Assembly (NCBI RefSeq): GCF_011170125.1
Contig: NZ_BLLN01000003.1
Coordinates: 806,001-870,000, forward strand
From: Streptomyces diastaticus subsp. diastaticus
Lineage (GTDB): Bacteria > Actinomycetota > Actinomycetes > Streptomycetales > Streptomycetaceae
Direction: 5' to 3'
DNA length: 64,000 bases
The position numbers were made by a program, and so were the translations under genes. Within the stretch, counting starts at the first letter, position 1. Each line of letters starts with the position of its first letter. The notes beneath the pieces were generated by a model. The model had not been told where the DNA came from, searched no databases, and worked only from the letters and a program-made list of their open reading frames with translations. Below are positions 1 through 9,147 of the stretch, in pieces.

Positions 1-794
1 TGCGGGCCGTAGGCGATGACCGAGGCGTCCAGGTCGATGTCCTTGCCGCGGAAGGCCGGCTCCCAGCCCAGGCCCATCTTGATCCGCGAGAGCAGCGGGC
101 GGCCGGCCTTGACCAGCGAGACCGTCTGGTTCTTCTGGAGGCTGACCCGGCCCTTGTCCAGGTTGATCTTCCCGGAGCCGGGCGCCGGGGGAGCGGGGGC
201 GGCTCGGGGCGCGGCCGGCGGCGGGGTCGCCATGGCGGCACGAGGGTCCGGAGCGGCCGGTGCGGCGGCGGGCGGCGCGGGTGCCGCGGCCGGCTCCTCC
301 TCGACGCTCACCCCGAAGTCCGTGGCGATGCCGGCCAGTCCGTTCGCGTATCCCTGGCCGACGGCGCGGGCCTTCCACGCGCCGTTGCGGCGGTAGACCT
401 CGACGACGACGAGGGCGGTCTCGGAACCGAGCTGCGGCGGGGTGAAGGTGGCGAGGGCCTGGCCGTCGGCACCGCGGATGGTGGCGGTGGGCTCGATGCC
501 CTGGAAGGTCTGGCCCGCGGCGTCCGGGCTGGCCGTGACCACGATCTTCTCGATCTGGGCCGGGACCGAGGCCGTGTCGACCACGATCGCGTCGGGGACG
601 GAGCCGCCGCCCGAGCGGTAGGTCACACCGGCGCCGGTGGGCTGGTTGTAGAAGATGAAGTCGTCGTCGGAGCGCACCTTGCCGTCGGCGGTGAGCAGCA
701 GGCCCGAGACGTCCAGCCGCACCGGGGCGGAGACGTCCACCGTCACGCTGGTGGCGGTGAGCGGGATGTTCGAGCCGGGGGTCATAGCTGTCAT
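1..794 (-). CDS. TerD family (tellurium/stress) protein, C-terminus cut by window edge
   Basis: About 264 codons are visible and the gene runs off the left edge. The protein begins MTAMTPGSNIPL and continues as a TerD-type domain (DDDFIFYNQP, then VVVEVYRRNGAWKARAVGQGY). An Ala/Pro-rich linker follows (about residues 165-205), and then the start of a second TerD-like domain (KINLDKGQVSL, GLGWEP). TerD proteins are calcium-binding and are tied to tellurite resistance and general stress; Streptomyces genomes carry several. ATG at 794 or at 785 (MTPGSN) are both possible starts. There is no Shine-Dalgarno on the coding strand, and a candidate ECF-type promoter places the transcript start just before the ATG. 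Family is confident; the physiological role is inferred. Confidence 0.88.
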   Translation of the reverse strand, partial: MTAMTPGSNIPLTATSVTVDVSAPVRLDVSGLLLTADGKVRSDDDFIFYNQPTGAGVTYRSGGGSVPDAIVVDTASVPAQIEKIVVTASPDAAGQTFQGIEPTATIRGADGQALATFTPPQLGSETALVVVEVYRRNGAWKARAVGQGYANGLAGIATDFGVSVEEEPAAAPAPPAAAPAAPDPRAAMATPPPAAPRAAPAPPAPGSGKINLDKGRVSLQKNQTVSLVKAGRPLLSRIKMGLGWEPAFRGKDIDLDASVIAYGP

Positions 795-803
795 GCCTGG
801 AGG

Positions 804-829
804 AACGAACGACCCCGCTTTGCCGTTCC
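804..829 (-). promoter_or_regulatory. candidate ECF (SigR-like) promoter of the TerD gene
   Basis: On the minus strand GGAAC (829-825) is followed after exactly 18 bases by GTT (806-804), matching the SigR-type pattern GGAAT-N18-GTT except for the last base of the -35. The predicted transcript start would fall about at 797, directly before the ATG at 794, which explains the missing ribosome-binding site. The match is short and could be chance. The rest of the 795-1157 gap shows no gene. Confidence 0.35.
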
Positions 830-1157
830 CTTACCTACGCCGGAAGTCTCCGGTTCGCCCGGACGGCGGCGCCCCGCCCCGCGCCCCGCCCCTCACCGCC
901 GCCTCCCGGGCCCTCGCCCCCGCGTGGCCGGGTTCCGCCGCGCCGGCGGGTAGGGCGGGGTGCGGACCGGGTCACGCCGAGCCGGTCCTCGGGGGGCCGC
1001 CTGCCTACCGCCCTGAGCGCGGCGACAGCGGTACGCCAGGTGCCGCGCCGGTCAGCGGGGCTGCCGGGTGGCGGCCGGGGGTGAGGCCCGGGGCGCCCGG
1101 TCGGCGCCGTGAGGCAGCGGGGCCGGGCCGGGGCCGGCGATCCGGGCGGCCCGCCGG

Positions 1158-1814
1158 TCACCGGTCGCCGGCCAGGCCGCTCTCGAAGGCGGCGATGACC
1201 GCCTGGGTGCGGTCCCGGGTGCCGGTCTTGGCGAGGACCGCCGCCACGTGCGACTTGACCGTGGCGGGACCGACCGTGAGGCGGGCGGCGATCTCCGCGT
1301 TGGTCAGGCCGGTGGCCATCAGGCGCAGCACCTCGCGTTCGCGGTCGGTGAGCCTGGTCAGCCACGGCGGCGCCGGGGACGGGCGGGGGCCGTGCGCCAG
1401 GGCCAGCGCGCGTACCGAGGCCGGGAACAGCAGGGTGTCCGAGTGGGCCACCACCCGGACCGCGTGCAGCAGGGTCTCGGCTTCGGAGCGCTTCAGCAGG
1501 AAGCCGGCGGCGCCCGCCCGCAGGGCCGCCAGGACGTGGTCGTCGTTCTCGAAGGTGGTCAGCACCAGGACGCGCGGCGCCCGTCCGGCGGTCGCCGCCG
1601 CCAGGACGCGCTCGGTCGCGCGGATGCCGTCGACCTCGGGCATCCGCACGTCCATCAGCACCACGTCGGGAGCGGTGGCCCGCACCACCGAGACGGCCTC
1701 CGCGCCGGTGGCCGCCTCACCCACCACCTCCAGGTCCGGCTCGGCACCCAGGATGGCGCGCAGCGCGGAGCGCACCATGCGCTCGTCATCGGCCAGCACC
1801 AGGCGGATCGTCAC
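1158..1814 (-). CDS. NarL/FixJ-type response regulator (LuxR HTH)
   Basis: 218 residues. A receiver domain (1-120) has acidic D9/D10, phosphoacceptor D55 in VVLMDVRMP and K108, followed by a LuxR-type helix-turn-helix (about 150-215; LTDREREVLRLMATG, TNAEIAARL). It is the DNA-binding output partner of the kinase encoded immediately upstream. The GTG start at 1814 overlaps the kinase stop by 4 bp (GTGA) and is preceded by GGAGAGGAGG, so the pair is translationally coupled. The target genes are not known from sequence; the membrane protein that heads the same operon is a plausible functional partner. Confidence 0.93.
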   Translation of the reverse strand: MTIRLVLADDERMVRSALRAILGAEPDLEVVGEAATGAEAVSVVRATAPDVVLMDVRMPEVDGIRATERVLAAATAGRAPRVLVLTTFENDDHVLAALRAGAAGFLLKRSEAETLLHAVRVVAHSDTLLFPASVRALALAHGPRPSPAPPWLTRLTDREREVLRLMATGLTNAEIAARLTVGPATVKSHVAAVLAKTGTRDRTQAVIAAFESGLAGDR

Positions 1815-3094
1815 GGGGCCTCCTCTCCGGACGCGGGGCGGGGGACGGACCCAGGGTCCGGGCCGGAGCCGGTCGGCAGGGCGACGTCCAGGACCCAGTC
1901 GCCCCCGCGCGGTCGCGCCACGGCCGCCCCGCCGAGCAGCCGGGCCCGTTCGGCGATGCCCGCCAGACCCCGGCCGCCACCGGCGGGCGGACCCGGGAGG
2001 GCAGGCGTCAGCGGCTGGCTGACCCGTACCGCGAGGTGTGCTGCGGTCCTCTCGAACCGCAGCAGCACGGGTGCCCCGGGCGCGTGCTTCAGCGCGTTGG
2101 CCAGCCCTTCCTGGACGATCCGGTACGCCTCGCGGTCCACCGGCGGCGGCAGCGCGCGCGGCGGCGCCCCGCGCACCGTGACCGGGCAGCCCGCCGCCCG
2201 GGTGCGGGAGAGCAGCGCCGGCAGGCCGTCGGCGAGGCCCGGCGCCGGCCTGGCCGGGTCCGGGCCGCTCTCGCGCAACACGCCCAGCACGGCGTCGAGT
2301 TCGCCGACGGTGCGCCGGGCCGTCTCCTCGATCGCCGCCAGCGCCTCGCCGGCGAAGGCGCGGCCCTCGGCGGGCGGCCCGTCCAGCAGGCGGCGGGCCG
2401 CGGTGGCCTGGAGGGCGATCGCGCTCAGCGCGTGCCCCACCGAGTCGTGCACCTCGCGGGCGAGCCGGTTGCGCACCGCGAGCTCCGCCGCCCGCCGCTC
2501 GGCCCGCTCCACCCTTTCCCCGGGCGAGGGGCCGAGCAGCACGGGCGCCGCCCGCGCCAGCAGGGCGCCCACCCCGGCGGCCACCGCGGTCAGGGCGGCC
2601 AGCAGGGCCAGGCCCGCCGGCGGCGCCAGCAGCACGGCCGGGCCCGCCCCGGGCAGCGCGTAGGCGGCACCGGCCTCGGGGCGTACCAGGGGCAGGACCA
2701 GCAGCAGCACGGCGAACGGGGGCACCGCCAGGGTCGCCCCGGAGACCACGGCCCCCAGCCCCAGGTGCAGCACGTACCAGCAGGCCGTGCGGGTGCGGTC
2801 GGCCGGTCCGCGTGCCGGGCCCTCGGCCAGCGCGTCCGGTGCCACGCCCGCCAGCCCCCGCGCCAGCGCCACCGCCGCGGGACGCGTGGCGGGGACCAGC
2901 GCGGTGACCGCCACCAGCGGCAGCGCCAGCGTGACGGTGAGCGCCAGCGCGGGCGGGTCGGTGAAGAAGTCCGGTACACCGAGCAGCGCCAGCACCACCG
3001 TCCCCACGAAGAGGAAGTACGGCATCAGCAGGGCCCCGCCCAGCACCAGATGCACCCACCGCCGCGCCAGCCGCCCGGCGGCCCCGGACCTCAC
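1811..3094 (-). CDS. sensor histidine kinase, HisKA_3 type
   Basis: 427 residues. Four to five hydrophobic segments (about 14-40, 48-68, 105-137, 150-186) lead into a HisKA_3 dimerisation domain with the phosphoacceptor H216 in REVHDSVGH. A compact HATPase domain follows, with an N-box (NALKHAPG) and a glycine box (GGGRGLAGIAERARLLGG). This is the NarL-system class of kinase that signals from the membrane to the LuxR-type regulator downstream. The GTG start at 3094 overlaps the stop of the upstream membrane protein gene (GTGA). There is no large extracytoplasmic sensor domain, so sensing may occur within the membrane or through the neighbouring membrane protein. The ligand is unknown. Confidence 0.92.
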   Translation of the reverse strand: MRSGAAGRLARRWVHLVLGGALLMPYFLFVGTVVLALLGVPDFFTDPPALALTVTLALPLVAVTALVPATRPAAVALARGLAGVAPDALAEGPARGPADRTRTACWYVLHLGLGAVVSGATLAVPPFAVLLLVLPLVRPEAGAAYALPGAGPAVLLAPPAGLALLAALTAVAAGVGALLARAAPVLLGPSPGERVERAERRAAELAVRNRLAREVHDSVGHALSAIALQATAARRLLDGPPAEGRAFAGEALAAIEETARRTVGELDAVLGVLRESGPDPARPAPGLADGLPALLSRTRAAGCPVTVRGAPPRALPPPVDREAYRIVQEGLANALKHAPGAPVLLRFERTAAHLAVRVSQPLTPALPGPPAGGGRGLAGIAERARLLGGAAVARPRGGDWVLDVALPTGSGPDPGSVPRPASGEEAP

Positions 3095-4071
3095 GCGGCT
3101 CCCCGGGTACCGGTCCGCCCGGCCCGCGCGCGCAGGGCGACGACCAGCCCGGCGCCGGCCAGCGCGCCCACCAGCGTCCGCACCAGATGGACCAGGAGGA
3201 GCAGGGGGGACGTCTCGTCGGCGGCAGCGCCCGAGACCATCGGCAGCAGCATCCACAGGGCCCAGCACAGCGTCGCCCCGGAGCCCAGCCACGTCGCGGC
3301 CAGCGGCACCCCGAGCGGCAGGCGGGGCGGGCGGCGCCAGGTCAGGCTCAGCGTCCCGGCCACCGCCAGCAGCAGGGCGCAGGCGTGGGTGGCCGCGACG
3401 ACCCTGCTGTTGACGGAACCCGGCGCGTCGAGCCCCGCCGAGGCCCCGGCCGCCCAGGCCAGCTGGAGTGCCAGCGGGAAGGGCGTGAGCGCCAGTGTCC
3501 CGGCCGCGAGCCACTGCGGCGCCCGCTGCGAGCCACCGGGCCGGAGCCCGTCCAGCCGCGCGCGCACCACGTCGGGCCAGCGGCGCGCGACGTACCGGGC
3601 GAAGAGCGTGCCGAGCGCCAGGGCCTGGACGATGAAGCCGCCGTACACCACGGCGAACACCCAGTTGGCCAGGAAGGGTTCTGCCTCGCCGCCGCTCGCG
3701 CCGAGCAGGCCGGCGAGGAGTTGGGCCGGGTAGCCGAGGACGATGGGGAGCAGCAGGCCCGTGGCGATCCACGCCGGGACCAGGAGCAGCCACCAGGGTG
3801 CCCGCAGGCCCCAGGGCCGCACCAGCAGCAGGACCAGCACGATCACGGCGCCGTCCATCACCACCGTCCCGGCGTTGGCGAGCCGTAGCACCAAGGAGTG
3901 GTCGAGCAGGGGACTGCCCGGCGGGATGCCGACCGGACTGCCCGCCACCCAGGCGGTCTTCAGCGTGAGATACGGAAGGCAGGCGAGGACGGCGAGCCAG
4001 GCCGCGGCGCGGTCGGTGCGGCCCGGCACGGCCGGGACGCGGGGGCGGGAGGTGTCGTGAGTGCTGGTCAT
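3091..4071 (-). CDS. polytopic membrane protein of a two-component operon
   Basis: 326 residues with about eight predicted membrane helices (for example YLTLKTAWVAG, GAVIVLVLLLVRPWG, WLLLVPAWIATGLLL, HACALLLAVAGTLSL). I do not recognise a named family or catalytic motif. It is the first gene of a three-gene minus-strand operon with the kinase and response regulator, linked by 4-bp overlaps. That points to a role in signal perception or as an output co-regulated with the pair. The ATG at 4071 gives MTSTHDTSRP; a short GGAG lies very close to it. Confidence 0.75.
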   Translation of the reverse strand: MTSTHDTSRPRVPAVPGRTDRAAAWLAVLACLPYLTLKTAWVAGSPVGIPPGSPLLDHSLVLRLANAGTVVMDGAVIVLVLLLVRPWGLRAPWWLLLVPAWIATGLLLPIVLGYPAQLLAGLLGASGGEAEPFLANWVFAVVYGGFIVQALALGTLFARYVARRWPDVVRARLDGLRPGGSQRAPQWLAAGTLALTPFPLALQLAWAAGASAGLDAPGSVNSRVVAATHACALLLAVAGTLSLTWRRPPRLPLGVPLAATWLGSGATLCWALWMLLPMVSGAAADETSPLLLLVHLVRTLVGALAGAGLVVALRARAGRTGTRGAA

Positions 4072-5006
4072 GGCTCCAGCGTCGTGGCGGGCGGCCGCCG
4101 CGACGTCCTCCACCGCGGTGAACCGGCTCCGCCGCACGGGGGAGAGGGGCGGCCGGGGGTCGGCCCGCGGGGTGAGAGGGGGATGCGCGCCGCGCCGCGG
4201 ACGCCGTGAGGGCCCCGCCCCGGCAGCCCGGCCGCGGCGGGCGGCCCCGGGACACGGGTTCGTGGGCGCGCCACCCCGGACCGGGACGGACGGACCCCTC
4301 GTGAGCGGCGCGAGTTCACCGGCGGAGCCCCGGCGCCCGGCGCCCGCAGCCAGGCCGCCGGCGTCCCGCCCGACCGCGGCGCGGCCGGGCAGGTGCTCGG
4401 GCCGGAGCCGGCGAGGGCAGACCCCGGCAGCCGTCTTGACCGGGTGTGCGGCGGCGGGGCCCGGCCCGCCGCCGCGTGGAGGCCGCGGATCTCGTGGTCC
4501 GGGTCGCGGACCCGCGCCCGGCGCACCCGCGTGCGGTACTCCGCCTGCCGTGGAGCGCTCACGCCCGCCGGTGTGGCACGGGGCGCCGGTCGCCCGGCCG
4601 GCCGGGGACGGGCCGCGACCGGTCGGCTCCGGTGCCGGGCCCGCAGGCCACAGGTGCTCCTTCGGCCGCCGGCCGCCGGCCAGCGCCGGCGGACGCCCCG
4701 TCACCTCCACCACCGCCCCGAGCGGAGCCCTCGGGTGCAGACGCCCGTGCCCCGCGTCCTCCCCGACGCCTCGCGCCGCGCCCGTCGACTCACCCCGGCA
4801 GTCTCCCGCGCCCGGAGCCGCCCGGCCAGGGCCTTTCGGGAGAAGCCCCCTTGACCCCTGTGACCAGGCACGCATAACCTCCGACGCCCAAGAGCTCCGC
4901 CACGCAGGAGCTCCGCCCCCACCCTGACGAGACCGCACCCCCGATGTGACCGCGTGCCCGGTACGGACGGCGCCGTCGGTTGTGGCCCGTACCGAAGGAG
5001 CCCGCC
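4072..5006. other. intergenic region without a convincing gene
   Basis: About 930 bp between the divergent membrane-protein and aldehyde dehydrogenase genes. All open frames here look like composition artefacts rich in Arg, Pro and Gly. The only structure I can support is the candidate promoter at 4851-4880 reading rightward. The length is unusual for two divergent genes. Confidence 0.5.
4851..4880 (+). promoter_or_regulatory. candidate vegetative promoter of the aldehyde dehydrogenase gene
   Basis: TTGACC (4851-4856), an 18-bp spacer and TAACCT (4875-4880), close to the SigHrdB consensus, about 125 bp upstream of the GTG start at 5007. Seen directly in sequence; activity is inferred. Confidence 0.5.
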
Positions 5007-6539
5007 GTGGCAGCAGCCGTGTGGAGTGTCGACCCCCGGACCGGCAGGGAGCGTGAGCAGGTCGCCGTGGAGGCGAGCGGGGCCGAGGTGGACCAGGCGG
5101 TGCGCGCGGCCCACGCCGCACGGAGCGCCCTCGCCGACCGGGAGGTACGCGCCGCGCTGCTGCGGGCGGCGGCGGACCGCCTCGACGGCGCCCGGGCCCA
5201 CCTGGTGGAGGCCGCCGACGCCGAGACGGCGCTCGGACCGGTCCGGCTCGACGGCGAACTGACCCGGACGACCGGCCAGTTGCGGAGCTTCGCCGCCCTC
5301 GCCGAAGAGGGCGCGTTCCTCGACGCGCGGATCGACCACGCCGACCCGGCCGCCGTGCCACCCGTCCCGGACCTGCGGCGCATGCGGATACCGCTCGGTG
5401 TGGTCGCCGTCTACGCGGCGGGGAACTTCCCCTTCGCCTTCTCCGCGCCCGGCGGCGACACCGCCAGCGCGCTGGCGGCGGGCTGCCCCGTCGTGATCAA
5501 GGCCCACCCGGACCACCCGGCCACCTCCGAGCTGACTCTCGCGCTGCTGCGCCGGGCCGCCGCCGACACCGGCGTACCGCCGGAGTGCCTCGGGCTCGTG
5601 CACGGCTTCGACGCGGGCGTGGCCCTGATCGGCCACCCGCTCGTCACCGCCGCCGGCTTCACCGGGTCCGTACGGGGCGGGCGCGCCCTGTTCGACGCCG
5701 CGGCGGCCCGGCCCGTGCCCATCCCCTTCCACGGTGAACTGGGCAGCCTCAACCCGGTCCTCGTCACCCCGGGCGCGGCGGCCGAGCGGGCCGAGGAGGT
5801 CGCCCGGGGGCTGGCGGCCTCGGTGACGCTGGGGACGGGCCAGTTCTGCGTCAAGCCCGGGCTGGTGCTGGTCCCGGCGGGCGAGGCCGGCGACCGGCTG
5901 GTCACCGCGCTGACGGCGGCCGTCAGCGACACCGAGGCCGGGGTCCTCCTCGACACCCGCATCCGCGACGCCTTCCTCGCCGGGGTCGGCGAGCGGGCCG
6001 CGCTGGACGGGGTCGAGAGCCCGGTGACGCCGGGGGCGGCGGGGGAGCACACCGTGGCCGCGGGCTTTCTGACCGTCGCCGCCGGCCGGCTCGCCGCCCC
6101 GGGGCCGCACGACCTGCTCCTGGAGGAGTGCTTCGGGCCGGTCACCGTCCTCGCCCGCTACGCCGGCCCCGCCGAGGCCGGGGAGCTCCTCGCCCGGCTG
6201 CCCGGCAACCTCACCGCCACCCTCCACCTGTCCGGCGCCGAGGAGCGCGGCGAAGGCGGTGCGGCCGCGTTGCTGGAGCGGCTCACCCGGCTGGCCGGCC
6301 GGGTCGTCGTCGGCGGCTGGCCGACCGGGGTCGCGGTCGCCGACGCCCAGCACCACGGCGGCCCCTACCCGGCGGCGACCTCCACGGCCACCTCGGTCGG
6401 CACCGCCGCCGTGGAACGCTGGCTGCGCCCGGTCGCCTACCAGACGACGCCCCAGGCGCTGCTTCCGCCGGAACTGCGGGACGGCAACCCGCTGGGGCTG
6501 CCCCGGCACGTCGACGGCCGGGCCGAGAACGGCGCCTGA
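5007..6539 (+). CDS. NADP-type aldehyde dehydrogenase (alpha-ketoglutaric semialdehyde dehydrogenase-like)
   Basis: 510 residues. ALDH superfamily protein that would oxidise an aldehyde to the acid. The catalytic Cys is C281 (GQFCVKPG), the general-base Glu is E244 (FHGELGSLNP) and the oxyanion Asn is N140 (YAAGNFPFAF). The sequence style is that of the aldehyde dehydrogenase (NADP+) / KGSADH group, which acts on semialdehydes in sugar-acid or hydroxyproline breakdown. The usual GQFCTNPG motif reads GQFCVKPG here. The GTG at 5007 is chosen because AAGGAG lies 6 bp upstream. No pathway partner is adjacent, so the substrate is open. Confidence 0.9.
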   Translation: MAAAVWSVDPRTGREREQVAVEASGAEVDQAVRAAHAARSALADREVRAALLRAAADRLDGARAHLVEAADAETALGPVRLDGELTRTTGQLRSFAALAEEGAFLDARIDHADPAAVPPVPDLRRMRIPLGVVAVYAAGNFPFAFSAPGGDTASALAAGCPVVIKAHPDHPATSELTLALLRRAAADTGVPPECLGLVHGFDAGVALIGHPLVTAAGFTGSVRGGRALFDAAAARPVPIPFHGELGSLNPVLVTPGAAAERAEEVARGLAASVTLGTGQFCVKPGLVLVPAGEAGDRLVTALTAAVSDTEAGVLLDTRIRDAFLAGVGERAALDGVESPVTPGAAGEHTVAAGFLTVAAGRLAAPGPHDLLLEECFGPVTVLARYAGPAEAGELLARLPGNLTATLHLSGAEERGEGGAAALLERLTRLAGRVVVGGWPTGVAVADAQHHGGPYPAATSTATSVGTAAVERWLRPVAYQTTPQALLPPELRDGNPLGLPRHVDGRAENGA

Positions 6540-6704
6540 GGGAGGCGGGGCCCCAGCGGGACGCGGTGCGGAATGCACAGGTCCGGCCCCGTGTCGCCAG
6601 AGAGCGGAGGCGCCCTCCGTACCCTGGTGGGCGCACGCCCGGGAGCCTTCTCCCGCCACCCCCGACCCGCCCGGTCCGCCGGGCCGAGGAGTTGAACCGC
6701 AGCC

Positions 6705-7430
6705 ATGCGCGTCGAGATCTGGTCCGACATCGCCTGCCCCTGGTGCTACGTGGGGAAGGCGCGGTTCGACAAGGCGCTCGCCGCCTTCCCGCACCGCGAC
6801 CGGGTCGAGGTCGTGCACCGCTCCTACGAGCTGGACCCGGCCCGCGCCAAGGGCGACACCGAGCTGGTCCTGCCGATGCTCGCCCGGAAGTACGGCATGA
6901 GCGAGGCGCAGGCCGCCGAGGCCGAGCGGAACCTCGGGCAGAACGCCGCCGCCGAGGGCCTGCCCTACCTCACCGAGGGCCGCGACCACGGCAACACCTT
7001 CGACATGCACCGCCTGCTCCACCTCGCCAGGGCCCGGGGCCGCCAGGACGCCCTGCTCGCCGTGTTGTACCGCGCCAACTTCGCGGAGCGGGAAAGCGTC
7101 TTCGGCGACGACGAGCGGCTTGTCGCCCTCGCCGTCGAGGCCGGGCTGGCGGAGGCCGAGGCCCGCGAGGTCCTCGCCGACGAGCAGCGGTACGCCGCCG
7201 AGGTCCGCGCCGACGAGCGCGCCGCCACCGAACTGGGCGCCAACGGCGTGCCGTTCTTCGTCCTCGACCGGCGGTACGGCGTCTCCGGTGCCCAGCCCGC
7301 CGACGTCTTCACGCAGGCGCTCACCCAGGCGTGGGAGAGCCACGTCCCGGCCGCCGGGCTCGCCACCCCGGCCGGCGCCGAGGGCGGCGCGGCGTGCGGC
7401 CCCGACGGCTGCGAGGTCCCCGAGGGCTGA
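6705..7430 (+). CDS. DsbA-family / FrnE-like oxidoreductase
   Basis: 241 residues. Thioredoxin-fold protein of the DsbA/FrnE group with an active-site C11-P-W-C14 right after the first strand and the cis-Pro loop ANGVPFFVLD. It has no signal peptide, so it is probably cytoplasmic, as for FrnE-type proteins (2-hydroxychromene-2-carboxylate isomerase/DSBA superfamily). A C-terminal tail contains two more cysteines (AACGPDGCEV), which could form a second redox or metal site. GAGGAG lies about 13 bp before the ATG, rather far. Substrate unknown; FrnE was named from frenolicin biosynthesis but most homologues are housekeeping or stress proteins. Confidence 0.9.
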   Translation: MRVEIWSDIACPWCYVGKARFDKALAAFPHRDRVEVVHRSYELDPARAKGDTELVLPMLARKYGMSEAQAAEAERNLGQNAAAEGLPYLTEGRDHGNTFDMHRLLHLARARGRQDALLAVLYRANFAERESVFGDDERLVALAVEAGLAEAEAREVLADEQRYAAEVRADERAATELGANGVPFFVLDRRYGVSGAQPADVFTQALTQAWESHVPAAGLATPAGAEGGAACGPDGCEVPEG

Positions 7431-7554
7431 GAGCGGGACGCCGGCGCCCGGCCCGCCACCGGCTTCGGCGGGAGGCGGGCCGGAGCCGGGGCGCGGACGC
7501 TTCGGCGGCCACCGCACCATGGACGGCCGCCGCACGGCGGTGCACAGTGGCCGC

Positions 7555-8604
7555 ATGGATCTCGCTCACAGCCTGGCCGAGGACGAGTTCGAGCCGGCCC
7601 TGACCCATCTCGCGACCGCCAGTGCCGGCCTGCTGCCGCTGAGCGCGGCCCGGGCGGTGCACGAGGCCGTCGACGCCTCCGCAGCGGGCGCCCCGCCCGA
7701 CATGTTCGGCGCCATGGAGGCCGCCCGCGCCTCCTTCGCCCGGCTCGTGGGCGTCTCCGCCGAGCGGGTCGCCACCGGCTCGTCCGTCGCCACCTTCACC
7801 GGCCTGATCGCCTCCTCGCTGCCCGATGGCGCCGAGGTGCTGACCGCCGAGGGCGACTTCAGCTCGCTGGTCAACCCCTTCCACGTGCGGCCCGGCCTGA
7901 CGGTGCGCACCGTGCCGCTGGAGCGGATCGCCGAACACGTCACCGAGGCCACCGCGCTGGTCGCGGTCAGCGCCGTGCAGTCCGCCGACGGCCGCCGCGC
8001 CGACCTCGCCGCCGTCCGCGAGGCGGCCCGCGCCCACGGCGCCCGCACCCTGATCGACGCCTCGCAGGCCGCCGGCTGGGACACCCTCGACGCCGACGCG
8101 TACGACTACACCGTCGCCGTCGGTTTCAAATGGCTGCTCTGCCCGAAGGGCACCGCCTTCCTCACCGTCCCCGCCGGCCTCGGCGCCCCGCCCCCGCTGC
8201 TCGCCGGCTGGGTCGCCGGCCGGCTCCCGTACGAGAGCTGCTACGGGCCCGTCACCGAACCGGCCCGCAGCGCGCGCCGCTACGACGAGAGCCCCGCGCT
8301 GTTCTCCTGGGCGGGCGCGCCGCAGGCCCTCGCCCTGCTGGAGCGGGTCGGGACCGAGGCGGTGGGCGCCCATGACGTCGCGCTCGCCGAGCGGTTCCGG
8401 GAGCGGCTGACCCGCGCAGGACACGCCCCCGTGCCGGCCCCCGGCTCGGCCATCGTCTCCGTGCCGGGGCTCGGCGAGCGCGCCAAGGCCCTCGGGGAGC
8501 GGGGGATCACGGTCTCCGACCGGGCCGGGATGCTCCGGGCCGCCTTCCACCTCTACAACACCGAGAGCGACGTGGACCGGCTGGCGGCGGCACTGGGCGG
8601 CTGA
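7555..8604 (+). CDS. class V PLP-dependent aminotransferase/cysteine desulfurase-like enzyme
   Basis: 349 residues. Fold-type I PLP enzyme of the class V group, with D168 (LIDASQAAGW) for the pyridine nitrogen and K192 (VGFKWLLCPKG) as the Schiff-base lysine. The substrate-binding region does not match a specific IscS/SufS signature, and no iron-sulfur genes are nearby, so a general aminotransferase, kynureninase-like or lyase activity is possible. ATG 7555 gives MDLAHSL; an ATG at 7519 in the same frame would add 12 residues of weak character. There is no good ribosome-binding site, so the mRNA may be leaderless. Confidence 0.85.
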   Translation: MDLAHSLAEDEFEPALTHLATASAGLLPLSAARAVHEAVDASAAGAPPDMFGAMEAARASFARLVGVSAERVATGSSVATFTGLIASSLPDGAEVLTAEGDFSSLVNPFHVRPGLTVRTVPLERIAEHVTEATALVAVSAVQSADGRRADLAAVREAARAHGARTLIDASQAAGWDTLDADAYDYTVAVGFKWLLCPKGTAFLTVPAGLGAPPPLLAGWVAGRLPYESCYGPVTEPARSARRYDESPALFSWAGAPQALALLERVGTEAVGAHDVALAERFRERLTRAGHAPVPAPGSAIVSVPGLGERAKALGERGITVSDRAGMLRAAFHLYNTESDVDRLAAALGG

Positions 8605-9147
8605 GGCCACGGGGGCAGGGCGGGCGCCGGGAGCGCGGGGGCGGACCTGCCGAGGCGTGGGGTCGTGGGTGCCGGGGGCGAGGCACGGGGGTCCCCTGAC
8701 GTGGTGGGGCCGGGACCGGGGTACGGCGGCAGCGCGGGACCGTGCTGAGCCGGGGCGGCACGCCCCCTCGCCCGCGACGAGCCGCCAGGCGCCCCGGCCT
8801 CCTGGCAGCCCACCTCGCGCGCGTTCTCCGACCGCACCGTCACGACCGGCGCGGTACGGACCGTGCTCCGTGCCAGGGCCGCCCTGCCCGGGCCTTTCCC
8901 CAACGATGTACGGCGACGGCGCCCAGGACCACACCGACTACCCGGAGCTGACCGGCTGACCGGCGCGCTCGCGCGCGGTGCCGGCCGGCCGGAAAGACCC
9001 CGGGACGCAACCGGACCGGGAGCGGCCCGCCTGTGGCCGCCCCCGGTCCCGTGGCCCGGGCGCCGTGTGCGCCGGTGCGTGACGAGCCGCGGTCAGCGAC
9101 TCATCCGGTCCGCCTGCTCCACTCGGGTGAAGCGGGCGTCACCGGTC
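8605..9147. other. intergenic region between convergent genes; holds the ect terminator
   Basis: About 540 bp with no convincing coding frame. The only structure I can support is the hairpin at 9013-9049, the likely transcription end of ectABCD. Confidence 0.5.
9013..9049 (-). terminator. hairpin terminator downstream of ectD
   Basis: Arms 9013-9027 and 9035-9049 are complementary over 15 bp with one mismatch, around a 7-base loop. It lies about 100 bp past the ectD stop in the direction of transcription, without a U-tract, as is common in Streptomyces. Confidence 0.6.
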
